DNA of 64,000 nucleotides from Ruminococcus sp. (GCA_017458845.1 JAFSZY010000016.1:28212-92211); one strand, 5' to 3'; shown: positions 1 to 9,393, counted from the stretch's first letter. Program-made: numbers and translations. Notes: generated from the sequence alone by a model not told the origin.

Positions 1-2
1 AC

Positions 3-407
3 CGCGTCGGCGTTATGCTGGGGCTTGATTTCCCTTGCGGCAGGGAGCTTGAAAAGCTGGCGCTCTCATATGACGGACAAGTTAAGGTAAAGCCCACCCT
101 CAAAGGCTGCGACTGCTGCCTGAGCGGGCTTGAAAATCAGTGCCGCAAAATGTACGATAATAATTCTTCTAAAGAAAATATAGCTTATTATTGCCTGAAA
201 TATATCGAGGCTGCCCTCAAAGCTATGACGGACAGGCTTCTCGGAAAATACGGCAAGCTTCCGCTCCTGTATGCGGGCGGTGTGATGTCAAATTCCATAA
301 TCCGAAAAACCTTTGAAGCAGAATACAAAGCGCTTTTTGCCGAGCCCGAGTTTTCCTGCGATAACGCGGCGGGTACGGCTTATTTAGCGCTCAGAAAATG
401 CAGGTAA
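3..407 (+). CDS. TsaD/Kae1-like (peptidase M22-like) protein, C-terminal part
   Basis: Only the last ~134 codons lie in the window; the gene begins upstream. The readable part starts RVGVMLGLDFPCGRELEKLA, matching the GR-LGL-YPGGP region of the TsaD/Kae1/O-sialoglycoprotein endopeptidase family, and continues to a typical ASKHA-fold C-terminus (LLYAGGVMSNSIIRK, then DNAAGTAYLAL). In several Clostridia a TsaD-like paralogue of unknown role sits just before xseA, so this is probably that paralogue and not the tRNA t6A synthase itself. The usual PGGP is replaced by PCGRE and there is a cysteine pair (CDCC) not expected in TsaD. It overlaps the xseA start by 10 bases, suggesting one transcript. 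Confidence 0.7.
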   Translation, partial: RVGVMLGLDFPCGRELEKLALSYDGQVKVKPTLKGCDCCLSGLENQCRKMYDNNSSKENIAYYCLKYIEAALKAMTDRLLGKYGKLPLLYAGGVMSNSIIRKTFEAEYKALFAEPEFSCDNAAGTAYLALRKCR

Positions 408-1624
408 ATATGATAAATCCAACCTTTGAAAAGCCTAAAATCATAACCGTTTCTCAGCTCAACTACTATGTCAAATCCCTGCTGGAGAACGATTTCAAAC
501 TAAATAGCGTAATTGTCACAGGCGAAATCAGCAACCTCACCGACCACTACCGCAGCGGACACATTTACTTCAGTCTCAAGGACGAAAAGTCGGTTATCCG
601 CGCTGTTATGTTCGCGGGCAACGCGCGCAATCTTAAGTTTAAACCCAAGGAAGGTATGAAGGTCATCGCTATGGGCAGGGTTTCGCTCTATGAGCCCAGC
701 GGTTCCTATCAGCTCTATGTCGAGGGAATGCAGCCCGACGGTATAGGCGAGCTCGCCCTTGCGTTCGAACAGCTCAAAAAGAAGCTCGAGGAAAAGGGTA
801 TATTTGCTAAGGAACACAAAAAGCCAATCCCTAAATTCCCGCGTACTGTCGGTGTAATCACCTCACCCACAGGGGCGGCATTAAGGGATATCGAGAATAT
901 CCTCACACGACGTTATCCCAGGGCTGAAATCATACTCTGTCCGACGCTTGTACAGGGAGAGAACGCCGCGCCCGAGCTTGTAAAGGCGGTAAATCTTTTT
1001 AACGAGTATGACCTTGCCGATGTCATAATCATCGGCAGAGGCGGCGGCTCTATAGAGGACTTATGGGCTTTTAACAGCGAGGATTTAGCCTACGCGATTT
1101 ACGCTTCAAACATCCCCGTCATTTCCGCTGTAGGGCACGAGACGGATTTTACAATCTGTGATTTTGTTTCCGACCTGCGCGCGCCTACTCCATCCGCGGC
1201 GGCTGAACTCGCCGTCCCCGACACAGAGGAGCTCAAATCCTACTACAAGTCTCAAATCCACTATCTGTCCACAATGATGGACAAAAAACTCATCAACGCC
1301 AAAGCCGCTCTGAGAAGGAAGAAATCTCTCGTTGAGGCGGCTGTGTCCGACAAGGCTTCCGACGGGCAAAAGCTCAGGCTATTGAATAAAATCAAAAAAA
1401 TCCAAAACATAGTTAACTCCCGTATGGCGGCTGAGTCCGAGAAAAACTCCGAGATTGCCGCTAAGCTCGAGGAGGTTAATCCCTTATCCGTTCTCAAGCG
1501 CGGCTATACGGTAACCGAGAAGGACGGCAAAATCATCACCTCATCAAAAGTACTGAAGCCCGACGACGAACTGACCGTAGTATTTAATGACGGAAAAGTA
1601 GTAACAAAAGTAAAAGAAGTATAA
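398..1624 (+). CDS. xseA: Exodeoxyribonuclease VII large subunit
   Basis: A 408-residue protein with an N-terminal OB-fold (about residues 15-110, including VTGEISNLT and GHIYFSLKD) followed by the catalytic exonuclease VII large-subunit domain (VGVITSPTGAALRDI, GRGGGSIEDLW, SAVGHETDFTICDFVSD, RAPTPSAAAELA). The coiled-coil region and the C-terminal LKRGYTV motif are present, so it looks intact. The enzyme degrades single-stranded DNA together with the small subunit XseB. No xseB follows: only 14 bases separate this gene from dnaE. An alternative start is ATG at 410, after the upstream stop codon. The 398 start overlaps the upstream gene. Confidence 0.93.
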   Translation: MQVNMINPTFEKPKIITVSQLNYYVKSLLENDFKLNSVIVTGEISNLTDHYRSGHIYFSLKDEKSVIRAVMFAGNARNLKFKPKEGMKVIAMGRVSLYEPSGSYQLYVEGMQPDGIGELALAFEQLKKKLEEKGIFAKEHKKPIPKFPRTVGVITSPTGAALRDIENILTRRYPRAEIILCPTLVQGENAAPELVKAVNLFNEYDLADVIIIGRGGGSIEDLWAFNSEDLAYAIYASNIPVISAVGHETDFTICDFVSDLRAPTPSAAAELAVPDTEELKSYYKSQIHYLSTMMDKKLINAKAALRRKKSLVEAAVSDKASDGQKLRLLNKIKKIQNIVNSRMAAESEKNSEIAAKLEEVNPLSVLKRGYTVTEKDGKIITSSKVLKPDDELTVVFNDGKVVTKVKEV

Positions 1625-1638
1625 AAGGATTATAAAAA

Positions 1639-4600
1639 ATGTCATTCACTCATTTACACGTTCACAGCGAGTACAGTCTGCTCGACGGCGCGTGCAGGAT
1701 AAACGAACTGCCAAAAGCCGCCAGGGAGCTCGGACAAACATCTCTCGCGATAACCGACCACGGCGTAATGTACGGCGTGGTGGATTTTTGGCGCGCGTGT
1801 AAAAAAGAGGGGATAAAGCCCGTTATAGGCTGCGAGGTGTACGTCGCGCCCCGCACGCGCTTTGACAAGAGCTTTGATTTTGACAAGCAGTATTATCATA
1901 TGATTCTCCTCTGCGAGAACAACACGGGCTATCAGAACCTTATCAAAATGGTTTCTCTCGGCTTTACCGAGGGCTTTTATAACAAGCCCAGAATAGACGA
2001 CGAACTGCTCGAAAAGCACCACGAGGGTTTAATCTGCCTGTCCGCCTGTATAGCGGGCGAGATTCCGCGGAATATCTTAGGCGGCAACTACCTTGCCGCC
2101 AAGGAAAAGGCGCTTTATTATCAGAAAATATTCGGTAGGGACAACTTTTTTATTGAGCTTCAGGATCACGGTCTTGAAGAGGAGCGCCGCGCAAACCCCG
2201 AGCTCATCAGACTGGCGGACGAAATCGGCGCCCCTCTCGTTGCCACCAATGACGCGCACTATATCAGTAAGGATGACGCTCAAACCCACAGCATTCTGCT
2301 CTGTATCCAGACCAACAAGACCATTGAGGACGAGGACAGAATGCAGTTTGAGACCGAGGAGTTTTATCTTAAATCCGAGGATGAAATGCGTTCGCTCTTC
2401 CCCGAACACCCCGAGGCGTTTGATAATACCGCCAAAATTGCCGAGCGCTGTAATGTTGAGTTCGTGTTCGGCGAGCGTAAGCTCCCGCGCTTTCCGCTGC
2501 CAGAGGGCACGGACCATTTTGAGTATTTCAGGAATGAGTGCTATAAAGGACTCAGCCGTCATTACGGCTCAAACCCCGACCAAGGCATAGTCGACAGGCT
2601 GGAATATGAGCTCGAGACTATCGGCAGAATGGGCTTTGTCGATTACTATTTAATCGTAAACGACTACGTTCAGTTCGCCAAACGTTCGGGCATATCCGTC
2701 GGACCGGGGCGAGGCTCGGGCGCGGGTTCTCTGTGCGCCTATTGTATCGGCATTACAGATGTAGACCCGATTAAGTACGACTTGCTCTTTGAGCGCTTTT
2801 TGAATCCCGAGCGCGTCAGTATGCCCGATTTTGATATCGACTTCCACACCGTAGGACGCGCGAGAGTTATCGACTACGTTGTCGAAAAGTACGGCGCCGA
2901 CCACGTTTCTCAGATTATCGCTTTCGGCACAATGGCGGCGCGCGGTTCAATCCGTGATGTCGGGCGCGCTTTGGCCGCGCCTTACGCCGCTGTGGATAAG
3001 ATAGCAAAGCTCGTTCCCAACGAATTAAATATAACTATCGAAAAGGCGATGAAGCTTTCGCCCGAGTTAAAGAATCTGTACGACACCGACGCGCGCACAA
3101 AGAACATTCTCGACATCGCGATGAAGCTGGAGGGAATGCCCCGCCACGCCACAATGCACGCGGCAGGCGTGGTTATCACCGAGAAGCCCGTTTCCGATTA
3201 TGTTCCGCTCTCGTCAAACGACGGCAACACTGTCACCCAGTTTACTATGACAACCTTGGAGGAACTCGGGCTTTTGAAGATGGACTTCCTCGGACTTCGC
3301 AATCTAAACATAATCGACGATACCGAGAAGCTTATACACACAAAAAATCCAGATTTTGATATAAACAAAATCCCCGATGATGACAAGGCGGTCTACAGGA
3401 TGATGTCCGCGGGCAGCACCGAGGGCGTTTTCCAGTTTGAGTCGCAGGGTATGCGCAACGTGCTCACCCAGCTCAGACCCGACCACTTTGAGGACTTAAT
3501 AGCGGTAATCTCGCTTTACCGCCCTGGTCCTATGGACAGCATTCCCACATATATCGAACGCCGTCATAACCCGCAAAAAATCCGCTATAAGCACCCGCTT
3601 CTGGAGGATATACTCAAAGTCACCTACGGCTGTATTGTCTATCAGGAGCAGGTTATGCGGATACTCCGCAAGCTCGCGGGCTATTCTCTCGGCAGAGCGG
3701 ATATTGTGCGCCGCGCTATGAGCAAGAAAAAGCACGACGTAATGGAAAAGGAACGTCAGATTTTTATAGAAGGTCTTACGGACGACAGAGGAAATATTGT
3801 CGTTGACGGCTGTATCAGGCGAGGCGTGAGCAGGCAGATAGCAGTGTCCATCTTTGATGAGATGGAGAGCTTCGCCTCCTACGCATTCAACAAATCCCAC
3901 GCCACAGCCTACGCCAAGATTTCCTACCAGACGGCGTATCTGAAGTGCCGCTATCCCAAGGAATATATGGCGGCTCTGATGTCCAGTGTGCTCGACAGGC
4001 AGAACAAGCTCGCCGTCTACATTTCCGAGTGCCACTCAATGGGCATAAAGGTTCTCCCGCCCGACGTGAACACCAGCCTTTACGGCTTTACCGTGTCCGG
4101 CAAGGATATAAGATACGGTCTGCTCGCCGTCAAGAACCTTGGCAGACAGTTTATAGATAACATTATCTCCCAGCGCAAGCTTGGCAAATATACGAGCTTC
4201 TACGACTTCTGCAAACGCAATTACGGTCCGTCAATGAACTCCAGAGCGGTTGAAAGCCTGATTAAATGCGGAGCGCTGGACAGTATGGGGCTCAACCGCC
4301 GACAGATGCTTATGATGGTCAGGGATGTACTTGACGACCTGGAGTTTGAGAGCAAAAAGAATATGCGCGGTCAACTCTCGTTTTTTGATATAGACGAGGA
4401 TTTAAAACCTGACGGCGCGACTCCCAAAGCTCCCGATATACCTGAGTTCTCAAAGGAGGATTTGCTGTTTATGGAGAACGAGGTTGTCGGAATGTATCTC
4501 AGCGGACACCCCATTGACGAGTACGAGGACTACATCAAGTCCGTCCGCTGTGACAGGATAGGGGACATCATAAACCGCGAAACGAGCGCCTATAAGGACA

Positions 4601-5124
4601 AGCAGAAGGTTCGTGTGGTGTGCATCGTGTCAAAAGTCAAAACCCAGATTACCAAGAACAACCTGATGATGGCTTTCGTTACGGTGGAGGACAGGTACGG
4701 TATGACGGAGTGCATAGTTTTCCCCAATGTTTTCTCAAAGCGCGGCGCTCTGCTTTCGCAGGGCAGCGTTGTTGAAATTTTCGGTACGCTCAGTTTCCGC
4801 GAGGATGAGGAGCCCAAAATCATAGCCGACGAAATCCGCGCGGTTGACAAGAACGCTCAGCCCGAGCCCGAGCCCGTCAAAACTAAAAAGCCCTCTGACA
4901 AGCCCCCGACGCTTTATATAAGAGTGGACAACCTCGAGAGCGAGGGCTACAGGAAAGCCCGTCAGGTTACGGATATCTTCGACGGCAGAACGCCTGTAAT
5001 CTACTACCTCAACGATACAAAAAAGTCGTTTATGGCTCCCGATACAATGTGGGTGAGCCTCAACGACGTTATGATAAACGAACTCAAAAGAAGATTGGGC
5101 GACGAGAACGTGGTGGTGAAATAA
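1639..5124 (+). CDS. dnaE: DNA polymerase III alpha subunit (DnaE type)
   Basis: A 1161-residue replicative polymerase. The N-terminal PHP domain (HLHVHSEYSLLDG, ITDHGVMYG, NDAHY around residue 205) is followed by the PolIII-alpha palm with the catalytic acidic pair in PDFDIDF (Asp397 and Asp399). The fingers segment FNKSHATAYAKISYQTAYLK, a helix-hairpin-helix region and a C-terminal OB-fold (VVCIVSKVKTQITK) come next. Length fits the DnaE group. Just after the catalytic motif the usual C-x-x-RR is replaced by HTVGR, a local oddity. Clostridia normally also have PolC as main replicase, so this may serve lagging-strand extension or repair, but that is family knowledge. It probably shares a transcript with xseA. 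Confidence 0.96.
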   Translation: MSFTHLHVHSEYSLLDGACRINELPKAARELGQTSLAITDHGVMYGVVDFWRACKKEGIKPVIGCEVYVAPRTRFDKSFDFDKQYYHMILLCENNTGYQNLIKMVSLGFTEGFYNKPRIDDELLEKHHEGLICLSACIAGEIPRNILGGNYLAAKEKALYYQKIFGRDNFFIELQDHGLEEERRANPELIRLADEIGAPLVATNDAHYISKDDAQTHSILLCIQTNKTIEDEDRMQFETEEFYLKSEDEMRSLFPEHPEAFDNTAKIAERCNVEFVFGERKLPRFPLPEGTDHFEYFRNECYKGLSRHYGSNPDQGIVDRLEYELETIGRMGFVDYYLIVNDYVQFAKRSGISVGPGRGSGAGSLCAYCIGITDVDPIKYDLLFERFLNPERVSMPDFDIDFHTVGRARVIDYVVEKYGADHVSQIIAFGTMAARGSIRDVGRALAAPYAAVDKIAKLVPNELNITIEKAMKLSPELKNLYDTDARTKNILDIAMKLEGMPRHATMHAAGVVITEKPVSDYVPLSSNDGNTVTQFTMTTLEELGLLKMDFLGLRNLNIIDDTEKLIHTKNPDFDINKIPDDDKAVYRMMSAGSTEGVFQFESQGMRNVLTQLRPDHFEDLIAVISLYRPGPMDSIPTYIERRHNPQKIRYKHPLLEDILKVTYGCIVYQEQVMRILRKLAGYSLGRADIVRRAMSKKKHDVMEKERQIFIEGLTDDRGNIVVDGCIRRGVSRQIAVSIFDEMESFASYAFNKSHATAYAKISYQTAYLKCRYPKEYMAALMSSVLDRQNKLAVYISECHSMGIKVLPPDVNTSLYGFTVSGKDIRYGLLAVKNLGRQFIDNIISQRKLGKYTSFYDFCKRNYGPSMNSRAVESLIKCGALDSMGLNRRQMLMMVRDVLDDLEFESKKNMRGQLSFFDIDEDLKPDGATPKAPDIPEFSKEDLLFMENEVVGMYLSGHPIDEYEDYIKSVRCDRIGDIINRETSAYKDKQKVRVVCIVSKVKTQITKNNLMMAFVTVEDRYGMTECIVFPNVFSKRGALLSQGSVVEIFGTLSFREDEEPKIIADEIRAVDKNAQPEPEPVKTKKPSDKPPTLYIRVDNLESEGYRKARQVTDIFDGRTPVIYYLNDTKKSFMAPDTMWVSLNDVMINELKRRLGDENVVVK

Positions 5125-5125
5125 A

Positions 5126-5292
5126 GGCTCCTTTGGCTAAAGGAGCTGTCGAGCAACGCGAGACTGAGGATTGTATAAATGCGGCGCAGCCGCCACATTG
5201 TTCTGATACTATGTTGATTTCCCAAGGAACTTGTGAAATCAAAACCCATCCTCAGTCGCCTACGGCGACAGCTCCTTCACCACGAAGGAGCC
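5126..5292. repeat. Palindromic intergenic element (GGCTCC...GGAGCC)
   Basis: The ends are inverted repeats: GGCTCCTTTGGCTAAAGGAG with GACAGCTCCTTC and CGAAGGAGCC, and inside them CGAGACTGAGGAT pairs with ATCCTCAGTCGCC. The element starts right after the dnaE stop, so it may act as a transcript end or RNA-stabilising hairpin. There is no coding capacity. It resembles MITE- or REP-like elements. The remaining 5293-5400 is an AT-rich leader of iorA with AAGGTGAT as ribosome binding site. Confidence 0.75.
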
Positions 5293-5400
5293 TGCCGATG
5301 TTCTGCTATCCAACTAATTCCTATTGACTCAATCGACATTTAGTGCTAAAATAATACTTTAGTACGGTAAAATTTTTAATTATATAGATAAGGTGATTTT

Positions 5401-7143
5401 ATGAAAGAATTATTAATCGGCAACGCCGCTGTCGCGCGCGGACTTTACGACGCGGGCTGCAAGGTTATTTCCAGTTACCCCGGCACTCCCAGTACCGAAA
5501 TTACTGAGACCTTCGCCAAGTTTGACAACGCCTATTGCGAGTGGGCTCCCAACGAGAAGGTTGCCGCCGAGGCGGCTTTCGGCGCGTCTCTTAACGGCAA
5601 GCGTTCATCATGCTGTATGAAGCACGTGGGCTTAAACGTAGCCGCCGACCCGCTGTTCACAATGTCTTACACAGGCATTAACGGCGGAATGGTAATCTGC
5701 GTAGCCGACGACGCGGGTATGCACTCGTCCCAGAACGAGCAGGATTCCCGTCATTACGCTATAGCCTCAAAGGTTCCTATGCTCGAGCCCTCCGACTCTC
5801 AGGAGGCTTACGACTTCGCGCGCGCGGCTTTTGATATTTCCGAGGAGTTCGACACTCCCGTACTGCTCAAGATGTGCACCCGTGTTGCTCACTCACAGAG
5901 TATTGTAGAGACCAGAGAACCCCTCACAGATACAGACAAAGAGTATCAAAAGCTTCCTCAAAAGTACATTATGGCGCCCGCTAACGCAATCCGCCGCCAT
6001 CCTTTTGTGGAGGAGAGAACTCAGAAGCTCACGGAGTACGCCGAAACCTCACCCCTTAACAGAGTTGAGGAAGGCGACGGCTCCAAGGACTTCGGTATCA
6101 TCACGTCCTCCACATCCTATCAGTATGTTAAGGAGGTTTTCGGCGATACTGTTTCCGTGTTAAAGCTCGGTATCATCAACCCGCTTCCCGTCAAGCTCAT
6201 CAGGGACTTTGCTTCAAAGCTTGACAAGGTTTATGTTGTTGAGGAGCTCGACCCGATTGTCGAAACCCACTGCAAAAACATAGGCGTTGACGTTGTCGGC
6301 AAGGATATATTCTCAATCACAGGCGAGTTCTCGCAGAAAACCATCTCCAAAGCCTTGGGCTTGGAGGATAAATTCAGCGTAAAGCTCGACGAGGATATCC
6401 CCGTTCGTCCTCCTATGATGTGCGCGGGCTGTCCCCACAGAGGTATGTACTATGTGCTCGCCAAGAACAAGGTCACCGTTCTCGGCGACATCGGCTGCTA
6501 CACGCTCGGTATGGCGCCGCCCCTCAACGCTCTCGATATGACGCTTTGTATGGGCGCTTCCGTTTCGGGCATCCACGGCTTCAATGTAGCGGGCGGTGAG
6601 GAGTGTGAGAAGAAAACCGTCTGCGTAATCGGCGACTCAACCTTTATGCACTCCGGTGTTACGGGACTTATCAACATTGCTTATAACCAGTCAAATTCGA
6701 CTGTAATTATTTTAGATAACTCAATCACGGGTATGACAGGCCACCAGCAGAACCCCACCACGGGCTACTCAATCAAGGGCGACCCCGCGGGCAAGGTTAA
6801 TCTCGAGGATTTGTGCCATTCCATCGGCATCAACTCCGTAAGAGTTGTAGACCCCTACAACCTTGCCGAGTGCGAAAAAGTGCTCAAAGAGGAAATGGCT
6901 AAGGCAGAGCCATCGGTAATCATTTCCCGCAGACCTTGCGTACTGCTCAAGTATGTCAAACCTAAGAAACCGCTTCACGTCAACCCCGAGAAATGCAAGA
7001 GCTGCAAGCGCTGTATGAAGTTCGGCTGTCCCGCAATCAGCTTCAAGGACAATCACGCCGTTGTAGACCCGACGCTCTGTGTTGGATGCGGAGTTTGTGA
7101 ACAGCTCTGCGCTTTTGACGCTTTCGAAAGTGAGGTAGACTGA
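5401..7143 (+). CDS. iorA: Indolepyruvate:ferredoxin oxidoreductase, alpha subunit
   Basis: A 580-residue protein matching IorA over its full length. The N-terminal pyruvate:ferredoxin-oxidoreductase-like domain (SSYPGTPSTEITET) is followed by the thiamine diphosphate-binding domain (MMCAGCPHRG, GDIGCYTLG, GDSTFMHSG and DNSITGMTGHQQN). The C-terminus carries two [4Fe-4S] ferredoxin motifs: CKSCKRCMKFGC and CVGCGVCEQLC. With IorB it interconverts aryl pyruvates (indolepyruvate, phenylpyruvate) and aryl-acetyl-CoA with ferredoxin as electron carrier, in the cytoplasm and only without oxygen. It is followed after two bases by iorB and then by paaK and an ACT protein, a combination that recurs in anaerobes. 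Confidence 0.95.
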   Translation: MKELLIGNAAVARGLYDAGCKVISSYPGTPSTEITETFAKFDNAYCEWAPNEKVAAEAAFGASLNGKRSSCCMKHVGLNVAADPLFTMSYTGINGGMVICVADDAGMHSSQNEQDSRHYAIASKVPMLEPSDSQEAYDFARAAFDISEEFDTPVLLKMCTRVAHSQSIVETREPLTDTDKEYQKLPQKYIMAPANAIRRHPFVEERTQKLTEYAETSPLNRVEEGDGSKDFGIITSSTSYQYVKEVFGDTVSVLKLGIINPLPVKLIRDFASKLDKVYVVEELDPIVETHCKNIGVDVVGKDIFSITGEFSQKTISKALGLEDKFSVKLDEDIPVRPPMMCAGCPHRGMYYVLAKNKVTVLGDIGCYTLGMAPPLNALDMTLCMGASVSGIHGFNVAGGEECEKKTVCVIGDSTFMHSGVTGLINIAYNQSNSTVIILDNSITGMTGHQQNPTTGYSIKGDPAGKVNLEDLCHSIGINSVRVVDPYNLAECEKVLKEEMAKAEPSVIISRRPCVLLKYVKPKKPLHVNPEKCKSCKRCMKFGCPAISFKDNHAVVDPTLCVGCGVCEQLCAFDAFESEVD

Positions 7144-7145
7144 GT

Positions 7146-7718
7146 ATGGAAACAAAGAATATTATGATAGTAGGCGTAGGCGGACAGGGTTCGCTGCTCG
7201 CCAGTAAGCTTTTGGGACGTCTCCTCGTGGATGAGGGTTACGACGTTAAAGTAAGCGAGGTTCACGGAATGAGCCAGCGCGGCGGTTCGGTTGTCACATA
7301 TGTCCGCTTCGGCGACAAGGTTTATTCTCCCGTTATCGAGGACGGCGAGGCTGACTTTATCGTAAGCTTTGAGAAGCTCGAGGCGGCTCGCTACGCGGAC
7401 AAGCTCAAAAAGGACGGTACGGTTATCGTCAACACCCAGCAGATTGACCCTATGCCCGTAATTATCGGCGCAAAAACCTATCCCGAGGATATTTTAGACA
7501 CAATGGCTCAGAAGGGCGTGAACGTGGACGGAATAGACGCGCTCTCGCTCGCCAATGAGGCGGGTTCCTCAAAGGCGTGCAACATTGTGCTTATGGGCAG
7601 GCTCGCCAAGTATTTTGACATCCCCGTCGAAAAATGGCAGGCGGCTATCGAAAAATGCGTAAAGCCTCAGTTTGTTGAAATAAATCATAAGGCGTTTGAG
7701 CTTGGATATAACTTTTAA
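7146..7718 (+). CDS. iorB: Indolepyruvate:ferredoxin oxidoreductase, beta subunit
   Basis: A 190-residue pyruvate/ketoisovalerate oxidoreductase gamma-type domain. The N-terminus NIMIVGVGGQGSLLASKLLG is the family's glycine-rich motif, followed by EVHGMSQRGGSVVTYVRFG, also typical. It forms the heterodimeric IOR enzyme with IorA, whose stop codon is two bases upstream. Length is normal. A repeat element starts eight bases after the stop codon and separates it from paaK. Confidence 0.95.
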   Translation: METKNIMIVGVGGQGSLLASKLLGRLLVDEGYDVKVSEVHGMSQRGGSVVTYVRFGDKVYSPVIEDGEADFIVSFEKLEAARYADKLKKDGTVIVNTQQIDPMPVIIGAKTYPEDILDTMAQKGVNVDGIDALSLANEAGSSKACNIVLMGRLAKYFDIPVEKWQAAIEKCVKPQFVEINHKAFELGYNF

Positions 7719-7725
7719 AAACAAA

Positions 7726-7864
7726 GTCCCCCTTTGCTAAAGGGGGAAAGAAATCAACTTGTTGATTTCAAGGGGGATTGAGTTATATATCAGAGCGATA
7801 TTTGTTATATGTAAAATCCCACCGTCACGCCTGCGGCGTGCCACCTCCCTTAATAAAGGGAGGC
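7726..7864. repeat. Composite palindromic element, copy 1
   Basis: The left part is GTCCCCCTTTGCTAAAGGGG, then GAAATCAACTTGTTGATTTC (a hairpin) and AAGGGGGATT. The right part has AATCCCACCGTCACGCC, GGCGTGCCACCTCCCTT and AAAGGGAGGC. The reverse complement of the whole unit recurs at 54970-55085 with a different central spacer, so this is one mobile or recombining unit in two orientations. It lies between iorB and paaK. An open frame reading into paaK from inside the repeat exists, but it is not the gene start. Confidence 0.8.
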
Positions 7865-7903
7865 TTAAAAAGTATCAATTTTAATGGGAAAGGAATGATA
7901 CCA

Positions 7904-9220
7904 ATGGAAAACTATTTTCAGAAAGACATTGAAACAATGCCTGTCGAAAAAATCAAGGAAATGCAGGCTGAAAAGCTCGTAAATATCGTCAAGTACGTTT
8001 ACGACAACGTTGAGTACTACCGCGACAAGATGAACGAGAAGGGCGTAACTCCCGACGACATCAAAGGTCTCGAGGACCTGCACAAGCTTCCGTTCCTCTC
8101 AAAGGCGGATTTACGCGAGGGCTATCCCTACGGGCTTCTCGCCACAGACCTTAAGAACTGCGTGCGTATTCACTCGACCTCAGGCACAACAGGCAAGCGT
8201 GTTGTAGCGTTCTACACTCAGCACGACATCGACATCTGGAACGAGATGTGCGCCAGAGCTATCGTTGCGGCTGGCGGTACTGACGAGGACGTTGTTCAGG
8301 TTTGCTACGGCTACGGTCTGTTCACGGGCGGCGCGGGACTTGACGGCGGCTCGCACAAGGTCGGCTGCCTGACTCTTCCGATGTCCAGCGGCAACACCGA
8401 GCGCCAGATTATGTTTATGAACGACCTCGGCGCTACAATCATCTGCTGTACTCCGTCATACGCCGCTTACATAGGCGAAACCCTCAAGGAAATGGGCTAT
8501 AAGCCCGAGGACAACAAGCTAAAGGCTGGTATCTTCGGCGCTGAGGCGTGGACAGAGGAAATGCGCCGCGATATCGAAAAGGCTCTCGGTATCAAGGCTT
8601 ACGATATCTACGGACTCACGGAGACCTGCGGACCGGGCGTCGCTTTCGAATGCTCTGAACAGACAGGTATGCATATAAACGAGGACCACTTTATCGCCGA
8701 GATTATCGACCCCGACACGGGCGAGGTTCTCCCCGAGGGCTCCAAGGGCGAGCTCGTGTTCACCGCTCTCGACAAGGAAGCTTTCCCGCTGCTCCGTTAC
8801 AGAACACGCGACATCTGTGTACTCACACGTGAGAAATGCTCCTGCGGACGTACATTCATCAAGATGTGCAAGCCTATGGGACGAAGTGACGATATGATGA
8901 TTATCCGCGGCGTTAACGTATTCCCGAGCCAGATTGAGGCGGTGCTTCTCAACGAGGGCTACGCTCCCAACTACCAGATTATGGTTGACCGCGTAAACAA
9001 CAGCGATACTCTCGACGTTTATGTAGAGGCTAAGGAAGGCGACTTCTCCGATAAGGTCAAGGATATGGCTGAGAAGGAGAAGGCTCTCGCGGGCGCCATC
9101 AAGGCTATGCTCGGCATCAACCCCAAGGTTCACCTCGTCGCTCCCAAGTCAATCCAGCGCAGTGAGGGCAAGGCTGTCCGCGTTATAGACAAGCGTAAGA
9201 GACTTGGTATCAATGTATAA
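7904..9220 (+). CDS. paaK: Phenylacetate-CoA ligase family enzyme
   Basis: A 438-residue member of the adenylate-forming phenylacetate-CoA ligase family. The AMP-binding loop is HSTSGTTGKRVVAFYT, followed by YGLTETCGPGVAFEC and RYRTRDIC; the C-terminal lid domain has GRSDDMMIIRGVNVFPSQIE. It activates aryl acids such as phenylacetate or indoleacetate to CoA thioesters with ATP, or may run in reverse. I chose ATG 7904 because AAAGGA lies nine bases before it; ATG 7895 is too close to that site, and longer frames run into the repeat. Its place after iorAB links it to the same aryl-acetyl-CoA intermediate. Confidence 0.93.
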   Translation: MENYFQKDIETMPVEKIKEMQAEKLVNIVKYVYDNVEYYRDKMNEKGVTPDDIKGLEDLHKLPFLSKADLREGYPYGLLATDLKNCVRIHSTSGTTGKRVVAFYTQHDIDIWNEMCARAIVAAGGTDEDVVQVCYGYGLFTGGAGLDGGSHKVGCLTLPMSSGNTERQIMFMNDLGATIICCTPSYAAYIGETLKEMGYKPEDNKLKAGIFGAEAWTEEMRRDIEKALGIKAYDIYGLTETCGPGVAFECSEQTGMHINEDHFIAEIIDPDTGEVLPEGSKGELVFTALDKEAFPLLRYRTRDICVLTREKCSCGRTFIKMCKPMGRSDDMMIIRGVNVFPSQIEAVLLNEGYAPNYQIMVDRVNNSDTLDVYVEAKEGDFSDKVKDMAEKEKALAGAIKAMLGINPKVHLVAPKSIQRSEGKAVRVIDKRKRLGINV

Positions 9221-9226
9221 GGAGAA

Positions 9227-9248
9227 ATAGTGTGATAAATCACACTAT
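9227..9248 (+). other. Short perfect hairpin after paaK
   Basis: ATAGTGTGA and TCACACTAT form a nine-base-pair stem around a TAAA loop, six bases after the paaK stop. No T-run follows, so it is not a standard terminator. It could protect the 3' end of an iorAB-paaK message or bind a protein. Confidence 0.45.
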
Positions 9249-9273
9249 CAAGATTTATATTGTCCGCTCAGTT

Positions 9274-9393
9274 TGTTCCTGCAAAACAACGAGCGATGAC
9301 TGAAATTTCCATACACGCCTTATCTGCCCACGATAAGGTTGTGTACACAATTTTAATAACAATCTTGTGGGCGGAAAGGCTATGGAAATTATT
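9274..9393 (+). promoter_or_regulatory. Structured leader of the ACT-domain gene
   Basis: Two hairpins can be read. The first is 9274-9299 (GCTC-A-GTTTGTT against AAACAACGAGC). The second is long: AATTTCCAT (9304-9312), GCCTT (9317-9321) and GCCCAC (9326-9331) pair in order with GTGGGC (9367-9372), AAGGC (9376-9380) and ATGGAAATT (9382-9390), closed around TTGTGTACACAA. The 3' arm contains the GGAAAGG that would serve as ribosome binding site, so folding could hide it. This suggests translational control, but no known riboswitch was recognised. A degenerate mobile element is the alternative. Confidence 0.5.

Noticed and set aside
5049..5327. Small + strand open frame across the end of dnaE
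   Set aside because: It is out of frame with dnaE, ends in a palindromic repeat, and has no plausible start site or family.
7778..7903. N-terminal extension of the phenylacetate-CoA ligase
   Set aside because: The extension is encoded by the repeat element and homologues begin at the MENYF region, where a ribosome binding site is present.
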